A stretch of DNA of 64,000 bases from Taxillus chinensis (taxonomy: Eukaryota > Streptophyta > Magnoliopsida > Santalales > Loranthaceae). The position numbers and the translations under genes are program-made. Below, one piece after another: positions 27,240 to 43,808 of the stretch; position 1 is the first letter of the stretch; the number at the start of each line of letters is the position of its first letter. The DNA lies in NCBI GenBank assembly GCA_023512835.1, contig CM042092.1, positions 8,743,293 to 8,807,292 on the forward strand. Reading direction: 5' to 3'. The notes below the pieces were generated by a model, which was given only the letters and a program-made list of their open reading frames with translations, was not told the origin of the DNA and did not search any database.

Positions 27240-27985
27240 TCAATGTGAATAGTGACTATTCACTATCTATATTATATAATATTACTTTTTAATTTCTACA
27301 CATTTTATTTTCTCACATGAGTTAATAAAAGGTGTAAAATAATTGAAATTAAGCGAAAGAAATATTATTTTAATAATAATAAAGATAAAATGAAGAGTTG
27401 TGTTGGAGTTAAAGTTATAAAATGATGTTGTACATGTAAACAAATACATATAGAGAAAAAATGAATATTAGTGTTAGAAATAGTTACAGGCTATTCATTT
27501 TCGTTGTCACATTTAAAAAATGTTATAGCCAGAAAATTAGTAGCATGTTCTCTATATACGTTTATTTTTCGTCATTTATAAGGAAAAAAATATAAAATTA
27601 TAAAATTATATCCAAAAGCCACATAATTAATTTTGTATGAGATTTATATAGTGTTTCCAAATATATTATAAAGTAATGTTCATATCATATAATTATTAAA
27701 TTATATTTATAAAAAAATATATTAACATTTTTCATAATTTTTATTTAACATTAAATTATAAAAAATATTAATAAATCAAAATATAGTATAAAATATTATT
27801 TTAATAATATATTTGTATAAAAAAATAGTTTAAATTTATAATTTTGCTGAAAACATTACTATTTATTTATAAGGAGTGACTATTTTATATATATATATTA
27901 TATAATAATATTATTTTTTTCTCACATAAATTAATAAAAGGAATAAAAAGTTAAAATAAAATATCACTATTTTAATAAAAAAAAA
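27240..27985. repeat. Direct repeats of an AT-rich dispersed family
   Basis: The blocks at about 27,260-27,395 and 27,870-27,985 are imperfect direct repeats. Both contain GTGACTATT, ATTATATAATA, TTCTCACAT, TTAATAAAAGG and TATTTTAATAA in the same order. The same modules recur near 1.7 kb and 33-34.5 kb. The first block is preceded by AAGAGCATTTCAAATAAGC, a wording common at the edges of short AT-rich plant MITEs. Confidence 0.45.
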
Positions 27986-28182
27986 AATAAAAAAAGTATC
28001 ATTATTATTGACCTCAATTTCATTAATTCATTTAATTTAGTAGTCAAAGACTCTGATTCATTTAACGCGAATGCGAATAAAAAAAACATTGGACAAGGAG
28101 TGATAAGAATAATAATAATAATAAAGACATCCCTCGGCCATCCAAAACCAACCCCAGCAAATTTCATTCCTGATCTTTCCCC

Positions 28183-28183
<1 letters not shown>

Positions 28184-28231
<48 letters not shown>

Positions 28232-28246
28232 CTCTCTCTCTCTCTC
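28184..28246. repeat. CT microsatellite in the ASP5 leader/promoter
   Basis: An almost pure CT tract of about 60 bases, interrupted once by GT and once by CC, lies about 145-205 bases upstream of the ASP5 ATG. CT tracts of this kind are frequent at plant transcription starts and in 5' untranslated regions. Confidence 0.9.
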
Positions 28247-28389
28247 AGTGTTCGTGTAGAGGTGAGTTGGGTACGATGTCTCAATTTAAGTTCCAATCGT
28301 CAAGCGAGTGCAAGCAATGATTGAGTCTTTGTGCGCTCTCTATCTCTGCAGGTATCGGAGCTCTGCCCTACCCACCTACCTGCCTGGCC

Positions 28390-32863
<4,474 letters not shown>

Positions 32864-33124
32864 TTGATTACGGTCTACGGATGCATCCTTCATAATCAAT
32901 AGCCCAAAATAACCTTCGGCAGTTTTTGGGAAATTTACCATAATACGCACGTTAAAAATGTATCTGTCATATTTGCCGGCAGATGGCCTAATTTTGAAGG
33001 TTTGGCATATTGGCTTGGACCAATTACTGTATTTGAAAGAGGTAAATTTTGTTGTGAAAAACCGTGTGGCTAACTTTTTACCTTTCTTTGCATGGTTCCA
33101 ATTTGAACCGTGAGATATCTCTTT

Positions 33125-34680
33125 GTTTCCTAATAGCAATCACATCTGTTTCTTTATATTGGTATTTGTCTTATAATTTAGATATAATTTTAGAGTTTTG
33201 ATAAAATAGAGTTTAGAATAGAGATTGAAAGTTAGATGATTATTATTTATTTTTAATATATTTTTTTATATATGTACACTTTTGATTGGTTATAATAAAT
33301 AAGATATATGAAAAAAAATAAAAATAAAAGAATATAATTTAAAAGAATAGAGGTAAAAATGAAAAATGAGATATAGAGGAGAATATTTATCAAATGGTAT
33401 ATTATTTATTCTTTAAAATATGAAGTGGAATTAGTCTTATAAGAGTATTTATTATAGATTCTTTAAATTTAACTATTTTAAAAAATTTAAAGTATTTTTT
33501 TTATTTTAATAACTTAAGTATACTGTTTGGTTTTTTTTATTTATTAATTAAAATATTATTTTAAGTATTTATTTATTTATTTAAATGAAAAAGTAAATAT
33601 TAAAAGAATAATAGTGAGATAAAATATAATATTTTAATAAATAAAAAGTAAATAGTACTTAATTAAATTTAAAAATTTATTATTTATTTTATTAAAATTT
33701 TGATTATAATATAAAGTTTGAAAAGTATAAATTTTATATGTTTTTGTTAAATTAATTTTTCAAATTAATTAAAAAATAAGAATAGAGAGTATATAGTGAT
33801 GCTTTATTTTATTTTCTTACCTTTGTGTATAAAAATCGTGTGCATGCGTAATGTAATATCAAATTGGTGAAGAGCAGAAAGAGAAAAATTTTCTAATGTC
33901 ATTAAAAAAAGAATACTAAGATAGACGCTATCTGATTGTTAATAGCCCTCACATGGCAAGTTCTTATATTGATATTTGTCTTATAGTGTCAATAATGGTT
34001 GCAAATTTTGATAATTATAAAAATTTTATATATGTATACTCTTGATTGGTTGTAATAAATAAAATATATAAAAATAATAATTTAAAAGAATAGAGATAAA
34101 AATGAAAAATGAGATGTGGAGGAAAATATTTATCAAATGGTATATTATTTATTCTTTAAAATATGAAGAATATGGAGTTAGTTTTATAAGAGTATTTATT
34201 ATGGATTCTTTAAATTTAATTATTTAAAAAAATTCAAATAATATTTATTTTAAGGACTAAAGTGTTAATTTTACTAGTATAATATTGGTATTTTTAAATT
34301 TGTGTTTCATATTTAAAATATTATTTATTTAAATAAAAAGTCAATATTAAAAGAGAATGATAAATATGAAAAATAATATGAAATTAATATTAATTGTTAA
34401 ATAAAAATAAATATGCTGATTAAATTTAAAAATTGTATTAGTTATTTACTAAAATATTATAATATAAAGTTTGAAAAGTTTAAATATACTTTTTTAAATT
34501 AATTCTTCAAAATATTAAAAAAGATATTAGTGATGCTAAGTGAGATTTTGTTTTAAGTCTCATTGTAAAAATTTTTTATGATTTTGTCCCTTGTGCTCGT
34601 AATGTAAGCCAAAATGGTCAAAAATGAGAGAAGATTGTTTAATGTGAATTAAAAAAATACGTAAAATAGACGTACAGCCG
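33125..34680. repeat. Tandem duplication of an AT-rich unit of about 0.8 kb
   Basis: About 33,125-33,945 and 33,945-34,680 align in order. Each starts with a TATTGGTATTTGTCTTATA-like block, followed by TTGATTGGTT.TAATAAATAA, a GAGAATATTTATCAAATGG-type block, then TATAAGAGTATTTATTAT, TAAAGTTTGAAAAGT, and a block of the form GTAATGTAA...CAAA. Copies differ by many substitutions and small indels, so the duplication is old. The last block also appears near 40,380-40,470 downstream of the ASP5 pseudogene, where one unit at most remains. Confidence 0.6.
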
Positions 34681-34739
34681 CTACAACGCAAGTAAACATG
34701 TTGAATTTAAATGTGTCAAATAGTTACAAATAATATAAT

Positions 34740-34880
34740 TATCTGCTAGAAAATAGTGTACGTACCTCGACAAAATCGGGTTCAGATATTAATGGAGGGT
34801 TTTTTTCTATAGGTAACAGGTGAACCTCTTAGGGTCAAGCTGATAATAGGGGATAGAGTACAAAGTGTCGGTAACAAATC
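34740..34880 (-). pseudogene. Relic of the receptor-like kinase C-terminal exon
   Basis: The segment aligns with about 40,540-40,690, the 3' end of the intact kinase gene, and lies in the same position relative to the aminotransferase copy. On the minus strand the trace LHSLIP can still be read, followed by decayed sequence aligning with the [12 protein letters not shown] tail. No kinase exons are seen further right. It marks one edge of the duplicated block and is not expected to be expressed. Confidence 0.6.
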
Positions 34881-36383
34881 TTTATGAAAAATTCAAATAA
34901 TAATACTATGATAGTTTAATTAGTAAAGGCCATTTATAAAGTGTGATGTCATATTTTAAATACATTATATTAAATACAAATAAGTTATTTTAAATTATTA
35001 TTAATTGTTAAATAAAAATATATGTAATTATTATTATTGTGTTACTTTTAAATATATATAATAATTATTTAAATATACTAAACAACTTGTCTTTAGGGTA
35101 AATAATAATTGTTTAACTATACTAAATTATTGTTTAAAGTTTTATTATTTTTTTGATTTTATCAACTTTGGTCTAAAAATAAAAATGTTCATAAATGCAA
35201 GTATTAATAGTTTGAATTCATAAATTATTTAAAAATAAATCTGAACATTTTTGCTTTTTATTTTTGTTTGCTTTTTCCTTATTTTTTTAAACAATGAAGT
35301 TTTTTTTTTATTGAATGACAAACAAATTAAATGAATATTTAATTTTTGTTAAAGCAATACAAATCTAAACTACAGACATAATAATCATTGTAAAACAATT
35401 GGTGCTTGACAAAACGTTTATAGCTTTTAAAAACTAAAATAGAATAAAATAAAATGATGCATTGGACACGAACATTATATGTCAAATTTACAATTGTCAC
35501 AAGCTTTAAAATCAAATAATTTTAGTTCAAATAACACATGTATTTCAAACAAATTTAGATAAATAGATTTTAAAAATACAAAATGTAAAGTAAATCCATG
35601 TCAATATTATCCAATTTCCATTTCAACGTTATTTGTGAAGGGCATAAAAGTCTATTATTCGGTCAATCAAATAATTTTGTTTGGTGTTTAGGGTTGATGT
35701 TCAATTATCGTTGTAGATTAGTTGTACATCGGTTTATACCCAATTTTAATTTTTTATTATTATATATTTAGTTGTATTAAAATTTTAAAAATTTAATTAT
35801 AGTAAAATATATATAGTTATAGTTATATTCATATGTATGTGTATGTGTAGTTAGTTGGTATATAAATTTTAATTATACCTATATGATAATATTCCTATGT
35901 ATTTGTATTACTATATGTTTCATATCTATTTGCCTTGATATTTTAAGTTTAAGTGTAATTACATATAGTCAGCTTGCTTTCATGTTCTTTAAGGCTTTAG
36001 CTCCGAAAATCCGTGTCACAAAAATACGATTGACTTCATACTTTAAAATATATATATATACTTGAAGGACAAAAATACTAATATTAATTCAACGACCGTA
36101 TAATTTTTGGTTTGGAATTGATTTTATTTTACTTTGTTATTATTAGTTTTTGTATATACAAACCTTTTTATTCTTTAGTGTTTAACTATTTGGACCTGGA
36201 CAATATATGCATTGGACCGGAAATTGACGCTGAGGTTTATTGGGTTAGGCCTCCCAGCAGCCCGCTCGCAAATTGCAAGCCTTGTGGTGGGTGGGTATGT
36301 AAACTCCTTAAAAACGGCAAAATCGTATGATTTCTAGGGTTTCATTCACTCGCGCCCGTAGCTGCCGATCGCAACACTTGAAG

Positions 36384-36888
36384 ATGGTGCGCTCTCTCTC
36401 TTTCTTTCTCTCGATCGATCGATCGAGCGCTTGTGTTTGTTGTGTTCGTTTCTTCTGATTCGTAGTTGATTGAATGCTAATATGATCCTTCACAATTGTT
36501 GTTTCATCTGTATTGCATCGGCTTGTTTTTGTTGTCGAATTTTCACGTGGGTTGTATCGAATCTAAGCATGTAAATCTGTTTTTTTTTCCAATACTGTTG
36601 TCTTTGTCGGAGTAGCCGTCCCACAAGACCTTCAGGATCAAGCAGAAGCTGGCAAAGAAGATGCGGCAGAACAGGCCTATTCCCTATTGGATCCGCATGA
36701 GGACCGATAACACCATCAGGTCTGTGTGTGTGTGTGTGTGTTGTATTTTTATATTTCTTTGTACGTTACATTGTTGCTGTGATGGGGTGTGGTGTTGAGC
36801 TCTATTGACGTTGGGCCCCGTTTTTTGAATTCGTTGAAGGTACAACGCGAAGCGGAGGCACTGGCGTCGCACCAAGCTTGGGTTCTGA
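36384..36888 (+). CDS. RPL39: Large-subunit ribosomal protein eL39
   Basis: Three exons (36384-36386, 36616-36719, 36840-36888) give 51 residues, the standard length for eL39. The first exon carries only the ATG, which is followed at once by a splice donor, an arrangement common in cytosolic ribosomal protein genes. The protein starts [16 protein letters not shown], continues with [20 protein letters not shown] and ends [11 protein letters not shown]. It is very basic, sits near the peptide exit tunnel of the cytosolic 60S subunit and is almost invariant among eukaryotes. Both introns follow GT-AG; the second begins next to a GT repeat. A pyrimidine-rich leader and a GATC repeat lie around the start. 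Confidence 0.97.
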
Positions 36889-38689
36889 TCTGGACCAGAA
36901 TAATATGTCCTGATTGATTGGATTAAATTTTATTTTGAACTAGTTGCTTTAGTTTTGCAATGTGACCACTATGGAGGAATCGATATTGATGTTTTGTATT
37001 GCTTAAGTGGGCGAGTCTTATGTAACTTCATGGAGATGTGTGATCCTCACCTTTTGTTTATGACCATTGAATGACGATGGGTTAGACTTTTTGTTATGCT
37101 CTGTTGTCCCCCTTATATATGCACTTATGGAGTATGATTTTCCTGTCAGATTCGTCTAATTCACTGTATTATCCCTTGGTATGTGTTTTATGTGCCAGGG
37201 CTCCTTAATGTTTTATTACGTGCTGAGTGTTTATTTCATCGATTGTTTTGCTCTTCTATTTTTCTTAGTTATCATTTTGCTATTGTAGCATGGACAGTCG
37301 CGCATGTTTTTTTTTTTTTTGCGCGTGTTTTGTATCATCAGGATCTACAAATGGTTTGTTTTATTGGAGTTCGGTACCATTATTCTTGGTATTTTCTTAA
37401 CTCGTGCTAGCCTCATTGGCATGTTTTTTTTTAATGAATTCCTTCATCATGATTGCTAGCATGTACCTTTCATCGTGATTCCTGTCATCATGTTTTTTTC
37501 ATGAATTCCTTCATCAGGATCTACAAATGGTTTTTTTTTTGGCGTATAGAATTATGGGTTAAGATCATTCTACATGCTCCCATTGATGACAATGGAATCA
37601 CGTTTTTTTTTTTTTTGTAATAAAAAAATGTAACCTTATTCTTTGTACAATCATTTCTTACATACCCTTGAATTAAATAGCAATTAAACCCCACATTTTT
37701 TAGCTGCTCTATCATTCATAAAATAGTGTTCTGTATATAACCGCTTCGTTGGCGGTAGTTTTTTTCAGTCATAATTGATTTAAATAGTTAGGAATTGGCA
37801 CTAGCATCCAGTTTGTTCAGCTTCCATTATATGGTCTCATCAAATCTCCCAATCCTGTTCTCTGGCAGTTTTACTGTGAGATCTATTTGTTACCGTCCGT
37901 TTTATATTTAATGTTACATTTCCCTCGTCTTCTCGCCTAAAATTTTCCGAATTTTACTTTTGGTTTCAGAATTGCTTTCTTTTTCTTCGCATGGAAGAAA
38001 TACGCAACTTAGCGTAGAATCTGAAAAAATGTCAATGTGTAGCTGGCTATGTTTTTCTTTCAGGGGACACCGGGGAAAAGACGATCCTCAACCAACCACA
38101 AACTCTATCCCATCATCTACTCTAGTCTAGGCCATTTGTGGACGTCCTTGATTAATTTTTGTTTGCTTTATGCGTCCGTCCCTCGAATCAGGACCCTGCA
38201 GAGCTCATTTGCCTATCTCGTAGGGACTTGAGATTGTTGTTTATCCCAACTTCCCTGCAAATGGTTGTCTGGAGATTGTCTAACTATGCGTGTGAACAAA
38301 TTTCACATGTTGGTTTAAGCCAACTTTATTATTTCATTTAGATTTGTATATTAGTCTATCAAGGTTTATATCTTACGCGCTATACGTGTTGAGATTTTAT
38401 ATGCTCAATATTTTCTACATAGGTTTTTACATTATGAATATTTAATCTAAATCAAAGGCTTGAAGGGTACAAAATTTTGGATTACTGGACCAGTTTTAAA
38501 ATTATTAAAATGAATATTATTTAGATTTAAATATTACCCATCTGACTGATTGGTCATGATTTTGGCAAGAGTTTTGATTTGGAGCTGAAATTTAGTTATC
38601 TGTCAGCATGCAAATTATAGGTAAAACTTTAACTTTTTTTTGCATATAAATTATTTCGCTGTTAATCCGGATGACACTACTCGGCAGTG
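36889..38689. other. Intergenic DNA between the eL39 gene and the ASP5 pseudogene
   Basis: The first few hundred bases will include the eL39 3' untranslated region. A phrase with GGATCTACAAATGGTTTGTT occurs near 37,340 and is partly repeated near 37,517 beside TTCCTTCATCA motifs, pointing to a small local duplication. No gene is seen. Confidence 0.55.
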
Positions 38690-40340
38690 CTCTCTCGCTT
38701 TTGGGGCCTCTCCTTCTTTGCCTTTCCTGTGCAATGCTTTCAAGGTTGCTATTGTCTCTGTTTTAAGGCTATTTGTTGTTTTTAAGGTTATTTGCTATTG
38801 TCTCTTGTTAAAATCTATTGATTCTATTAAGATATAACTTCACAAGTAGAACCCTCCCATGGGTAGTGGGTAGAGTAGTTGTTCTTTTATGACATCGTAG
38901 GATTATCTGGAAGCTATGAGCGGAGCCCCAAAACTACCATACTACAATATGACTGGATATGAGATACATTTCCAAATATCACAATTAGCAGGCCTACCTT
39001 GTTGGATGCTCTTGACTAGTTATATTTCAAAGTCACGTGCACCTAAAATGAAAATTATAGACGGTTTATAGAAATTTCAATTTAAAAGTATAATGTAACC
39101 TGGCTTACTCGATTTAGTATTATCTTTATTTCCAAATATGACAATTAACGGCCCATGGAAATTAAAAAAAAAACAATTTAGTTATATTTTCTGACATTGT
39201 TGGTTGTCTTTGACTAGTTATATTTCGAGATCAAACGCCCACCCACTTTGAAAATTTTAATCAGTGTGAAAGCCTTGTCTTTATTTCTGAGAAATGAAAG
39301 CATTCATGTGAAGTGTCAATGGTATAACTTCACGAAGCTGACTTCCTGCGCTTGAGCAAGTGGAGCTGAAGCTTTGTAACTCAATTATGCCTTTAGGATT
39401 GGAGCAACCAACCTTGTTTGACGAAGATATGCTACTATCCTTTATCTTCTAGTCTTTGGTTCTGTCCAACCACCTTTTCTCCATAGAAAAAATGACAAAA
39501 GAAAAAACAAAAGAAAATGCATGACTTTTGACTTTGGACCTAATTTTCAAAAAACCTTTCCAAACATGTTCGCAACTGATGGTAACTCCTCAGTTTGCAA
39601 ACATTAGTATGGCTGAAAGCTGTTGAATGTAGTTGATACCAAAGAGTGTTATATCTTATTCTTTGAACCTTCTAATAGTCAAATTCATGGGGCTAGGATT
39701 GTTGCTAATGTTATATGGGGAATCCTGCTTTGTTTGATCAATGAAAAGAATGGATGGAATTGATGGCTGGGGGGATTAAAACTGTGAGACAGAAATTGTT
39801 TGATAGCCTCCCTGCGAAGGAAATATGTGAGAAAGATCGGTCATTTGTTCAACAGATTGGCATGTTTTCTTTTACCTGGGTGAACAAAGCTCAAGTATAG
39901 ATTGCTCCACCTGGGCTTTAGCTCAATACATGAGACGATATGATAAATTTTAGTGTACTATTAGATTGTTACATTATGCTGCTGTTAAAAATTAGTAGTT
40001 TAACGTTCTACTATTTTACAGATTGAGAATATGACAAATAAGTGGCACGTATATATAAGGATTGACTGCCTTCGGCCGAATGTGAATATCTAACTGATGC
40101 CATTCTTGATTCGTTGCACAATCTTGGTTGATTACATATGGATCCTTCATAACCAATAACCCAAAATAACCTTTCGAAAACTTTGGGAAATTTACTGTAA
40201 TGCGCAAGTTAAAATCTTGCAGAAAAACCCGTGTGCCTCAGTTCTTACCTTTCTTTCATTGGTTCCTATATGAACCCTGAGTTGATCTTTTCTTTCCCTT
40301 AATAATGGGGATTTTATTTTATTCTATTTTGCTTGGTTTT
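38690..40340 (+). pseudogene. Broken second copy of the aspartate aminotransferase gene
   Basis: This aligns with ASP5 including introns, so it arose by DNA duplication and not from mRNA. Exon 1 is recognisable from about 38,690 (CTCGCTTTTGGGGCCTCTCC) but the start codon is lost. Intron 1 is conserved (CCCTCCCATGGGTAG, GCGGAGCCCCAAAACTA). At exon 2, near 39,350-39,385, the splice acceptor CAG has become CAA. The sequence then jumps within a few bases to the end of exon 9 (GGATTGGAGCAACCAACC), so exons 3-8 are missing, including most of the catalytic region. Exon 10 (about 39,690-39,898) has frameshifts and its CAG|GT donor has changed to CAA|GT. Exon 11 (about 40,020-40,130) is shortened. The 3' untranslated region also aligns. 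It cannot make the enzyme. Confidence 0.9.
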
Positions 40341-40577
40341 GCTTATAAAGCTTGTTTATAGTTTGACCCAAGTGTACATGCAGAATGTAATTTTCAAATT
40401 GTGCAAGCAGCAGAAAGAGGGGAAATTCTCAAATGGTATAGTAAAAATAATACTAAGATGGATATACAATTAAACAGGAAAATTGCTGCCACCCAATGTA
40501 GGTCATGTTGAATCAAAGTGTGTCAAAATGTTGCAAATATCAGAATTATACAACGCCAGCAGCATACATCGGCAGAA

Positions 40578-43500
40578 TCAGGGCTCAGATGGCGGTGTTT
40601 TTTTGCCCGTAGGTGGCATGGTTTGTGAAAATCTTAGGGTTCCTCCAAGCTCCACAGGGACGAGGGGGATGAGAGAGTGCAAGACGTCAGTTATCAGTGG
40701 CCGGTAGCTTGGCTCCTGTTGCACGCATAGCACAGCCACAGCAGCAACCTGTCCAGCATTTCAAATTTGAGCAAGGATATATCAAGTAATCAATGGCTTA
40801 TCCACAAGATTACAAACTAAATGCACAATTCTGAAGCAAATCAGGTCTAACACTCCAGAGTATTTTCATTGGGTTTCTGTTTATTCCTTATAACCATTTT
40901 TTATTTTCTCAGGAAAATTAACAGATAAAAGGAGATGCAGAAACGTTTATTAGTTCACAAACTTGGTAGAGGTGCTTCAGGTCCATTGTATTTCTGATCA
41001 CAGGATCCAAGATGTTTGGAAGCTTCGTTCTGTCAGTGAGCTGAGGCATAGCCTACAAAATCAAAAATAGCTATAAAAGGAAGCCTTTTGAAAACTTCGT
41101 GAAGGTTTAGTCCAAACAAACTGCCTTCGACAAAACGCATACCCATGTGACTATAGATTGGCACTGAGCTGATGCAACTTTTTCTACAGGCTTCTTTCCA
41201 AGTAGCAGCTCCAAAAGCACAACTCCAAAAGCATAAACATCACTTTTATCTGTTAATTTTCCTGAGAAAATAACAATCCGTTCATAAATTCTTACCCAAT
41301 ACCCAGAAATGAAAAAACATTTCCTGGTCACACCAAATATTTGGTGAACCAACCAAACATGCTGACACAGGGAAGCTTGTGGAGCAAGGTATAACATTTG
41401 TAATGTAAATTTTCAATTGGATAGGCAATGGATGAAAATATTTAAGCCACTTTTTGGCCAAACTCATCTACCATGATTCGTTCAAAACATATTCCTGCTA
41501 TTTTGTTCTACCTAATATTTGAAGTTTTTAAGTTATGACCAGCATGAAACTGGTTGGTTGAGTAGAAATTCAAGCATTTTTAATGGAAGTAAGATACATG
41601 TACAAGATATGCTACCACATTTATGTAAAAGGTAAGCCACCACATTTATGTACAACTCTATACTTATAGCTGGTAATATACATAATTCTAAATGTTCAGT
41701 AGGCCATTATAAAATCCTTAGAGGTTCACCATTAATAATCAAAGTTCATGTGTTGGGGAAAAATTAATAAGTAGGATTGGACATAGCATATAAAACATGG
41801 TTAGAGAAGATATTTGCAATAGGAAGTTAACCAATAAACTTAATGTGTAGTTGGCATACCATGTAGCAGGTACTCTGGAGCCAAATATCCGAGGGTGCCG
41901 GAAAGCTTAATTTCATTTTTATTTTGAGCCTCATCAGTCACAGCAAGACCAAAATTAGAAAGCTGTCAAGAAATAAAGAGATCAGTAAATTTCACATGGT
42001 AAAATACTGCATAGAAATTATTTTACTATAATGAGATTAATATAGGAAGAAAAAAAAAACGGAGGCTTCATTGATTTTATATGTTCTCACCTTAGCATTA
42101 AAATTAGAATCCAGGAGAATATTGGATGATTTCAGATCTCTGTGTATCACTGGTGGTTTACAGTATTCATGTAAATATTCTAATCCTCTGCCCAACCATT
42201 TATATCAATATACAACATCAGAAAAGGCAGAAAAACAGAATGTAATTTATGGATAATAACAAACTCACCTTGCTGTATCAAGAGCAATTTTCATCCTAAC
42301 ATGCCACGTTAAAGTTGAACCTTTGGACTGCCCTGAAACATTGATGGCCTTTCAGCGTTAAAACAAAGTCCCCATTATTTTGCCACTTTATTGCCAATTA
42401 ATCCCTGTCCTGAGTGACAAAAAAGGGCAATGATATACCGTGCAGTTGAGTTTCCAGAGATCCATTTTGCATCAATTCATAGACAAGTAACCTCGTCTCC
42501 TCATGAATGCAATAGCCCAGAAGAGAAATCACATTGGGATGCTGAAAATTTCTTAACAAGTCCACCTCATTCTGCCAATTCCAAAGAAACAAGCAAGCTT
42601 AATAACAAAACAACAAAGCAGTACTCCAAAATCCCAGATAGAGGAAAAACTGCAAACAATTTATGGAATGGTACCTTATATTCCCTTTCAAGATCCTGCC
42701 CTCCACCATCTAGTTTCTTCACAGCAAGATGGAAATCATTGTCCAATTGGCCTTTGTATAGACAGCCAAATCCAGTCTCACCCAAGACATTGCTTTCGTG
42801 GAAATTGCTTGTAGCAGTTTCTAGTAGCTTATAGTCGATTACAGAAACAGAGCTTTTCTTCCCAACTTGCTTTGTGGGATTAAAATGGCCCAGAAAGGGT
42901 CCCATTGCAGGCCCTCTCTCCAGATCTTCAAATAATTAAACAGAACAGCACTAAGATTCTCAGAGACGGTTGAACAAAAGAAGGACATTTGATATTAATA
43001 ATTTTTTACCAGCCAACGAAGCTGAAAAAAGAAGTTCAGAAGAGTACCTGATTTGCTGGTATTTTTGACATGGGATTTTTCTGAGCTCTTTCTGTGGTAA
43101 ATCCACAAACACAGCAGAGATAACACGACTGCGCATAGTGCAGCAGAAGAAGCGATGATTATAGGGGCCAATTTCCTATTTGAACCCATTCTGTGCTCTC
43201 CACTTCTGATTCCACCTCCTGAATAATTAGATTAGCCAGGGAAAAAGAAAAGCAAGATAAACCACTGTTTTGGGTAGATTACAAGAATCTCGTGAGTGGT
43301 CAAAAGAACTGGTCTGAACATAAATCAGAAACAACCTGTGAAAGTGGAACTACAAACGGGGTTATGTATTAAATAGAGGGAAGATAATGAAATCCATTGA
43401 TAATCGGATGGGGTCCCTACGTTTTTTTTTAAATGCGAATTACATTAAATGCGCGGATGTGGCGGTTTCACAGGGTCGAGCTTCTGAAAATTTGAATTTT

Positions 43501-43604
43501 GAAATCTGAGAGTGGTTTCCCATGACTCCTCCAAAAAAGGCAAATGCCCACAAGTCTACTATAACCATGACTCATCCAGAAAGGGCAATGATCCACAAAG
43601 CTAC

Positions 43605-43654
<50 letters not shown>

Positions 43655-43808
43655 CTGGAGAAAAATCGGCCACTGTTGGAGATTTTGGGGAAACGGGTAA
43701 GCTTTGTGGTGAAGAAAAAGGAGGGATTGGGCCGGCAAGAGTGAGTGAGAAGCAAAATCCACAAATAGGCAAAACCTGAAGAACCAGTAGCTGAGGAAAA
43801 GGGTCCAT
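40578..43808 (-). CDS. Receptor-like protein kinase, At1g80640/At5g11020 type, with NFG in place of DFG
   Basis: Ten minus-strand exons: 43808-43655, 43218-43048, 42925-42675, 42571-42439, 42332-42269, 42187-42091, 41962-41860, 41261-41143, 41052-40963, 40748-40578. They give 450 residues, and all junctions are GT-AG and in frame. A signal peptide (about residues 1-25) leads to a short proline-serine-rich outer segment, a membrane helix at about 68-92 and a cytoplasmic kinase domain from about 150. Visible are the ATP lysine K178, the HRDLKSSN loop with D275, APE at 318-320, and the family's [19 protein letters not shown] and [21 protein letters not shown]. Two key positions differ: the metal-binding DFG is NFG (N293), and the glycine loop reads GETGFG with T159 where the second glycine is expected. 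It may signal as a weak or inactive kinase. The outer part is too short for a typical ligand-binding domain. A GA tract follows the first donor site. Confidence 0.92.
43607..43651. repeat. GA/CT microsatellite at the first splice donor of the kinase gene
   Basis: About 22 GA units, read as CT from the kinase strand, begin two bases after the GTAC donor of intron 1. Expansion or contraction here could influence use of the donor. If intron 1 were retained, the frame would continue into a serine-leucine repeat. Confidence 0.9.

Larger units (their letters stand above)
18321..28389. other. Long intergenic stretch before ASP5
   Basis: I see no supportable gene in about 10 kb. A GC-richer patch at about 19.7-20.1 kb carries unassigned frames on both strands next to a long GA microsatellite and could be transcribed. 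A possible transposon fragment is at 20.5-20.7 kb. The rest is very AT-rich, with a perfect palindrome at 26.5 kb and AT-rich dispersed repeats at 27.2-28.0 kb. The last 200 bases should hold the ASP5 promoter and leader. Confidence 0.55.
32864..36383. other. AT-rich stretch between ASP5 and the eL39 gene
   Basis: The first about 270 bases are ASP5 3' untranslated sequence, and a matching copy follows the ASP5 pseudogene. Then come two tandem AT-rich units (33.1-34.7 kb) and a kinase-tail relic (34.74-34.88 kb). From 34.9 to 36.3 kb I see only AT-rich sequence, then the eL39 promoter and leader just upstream of 36,384. Confidence 0.6.

Noticed and set aside
42430..42834. A 134-codon plus-strand frame
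   Set aside because: It lies antisense across kinase exons 3 and 4 and is a shadow of them.
43572..43654. Kinase first exon continuing into the Ser-Leu repeat
   Set aside because: The repeat is the CT microsatellite of intron 1. Splicing at 43,655 joins in frame to the exon that carries the membrane helix.
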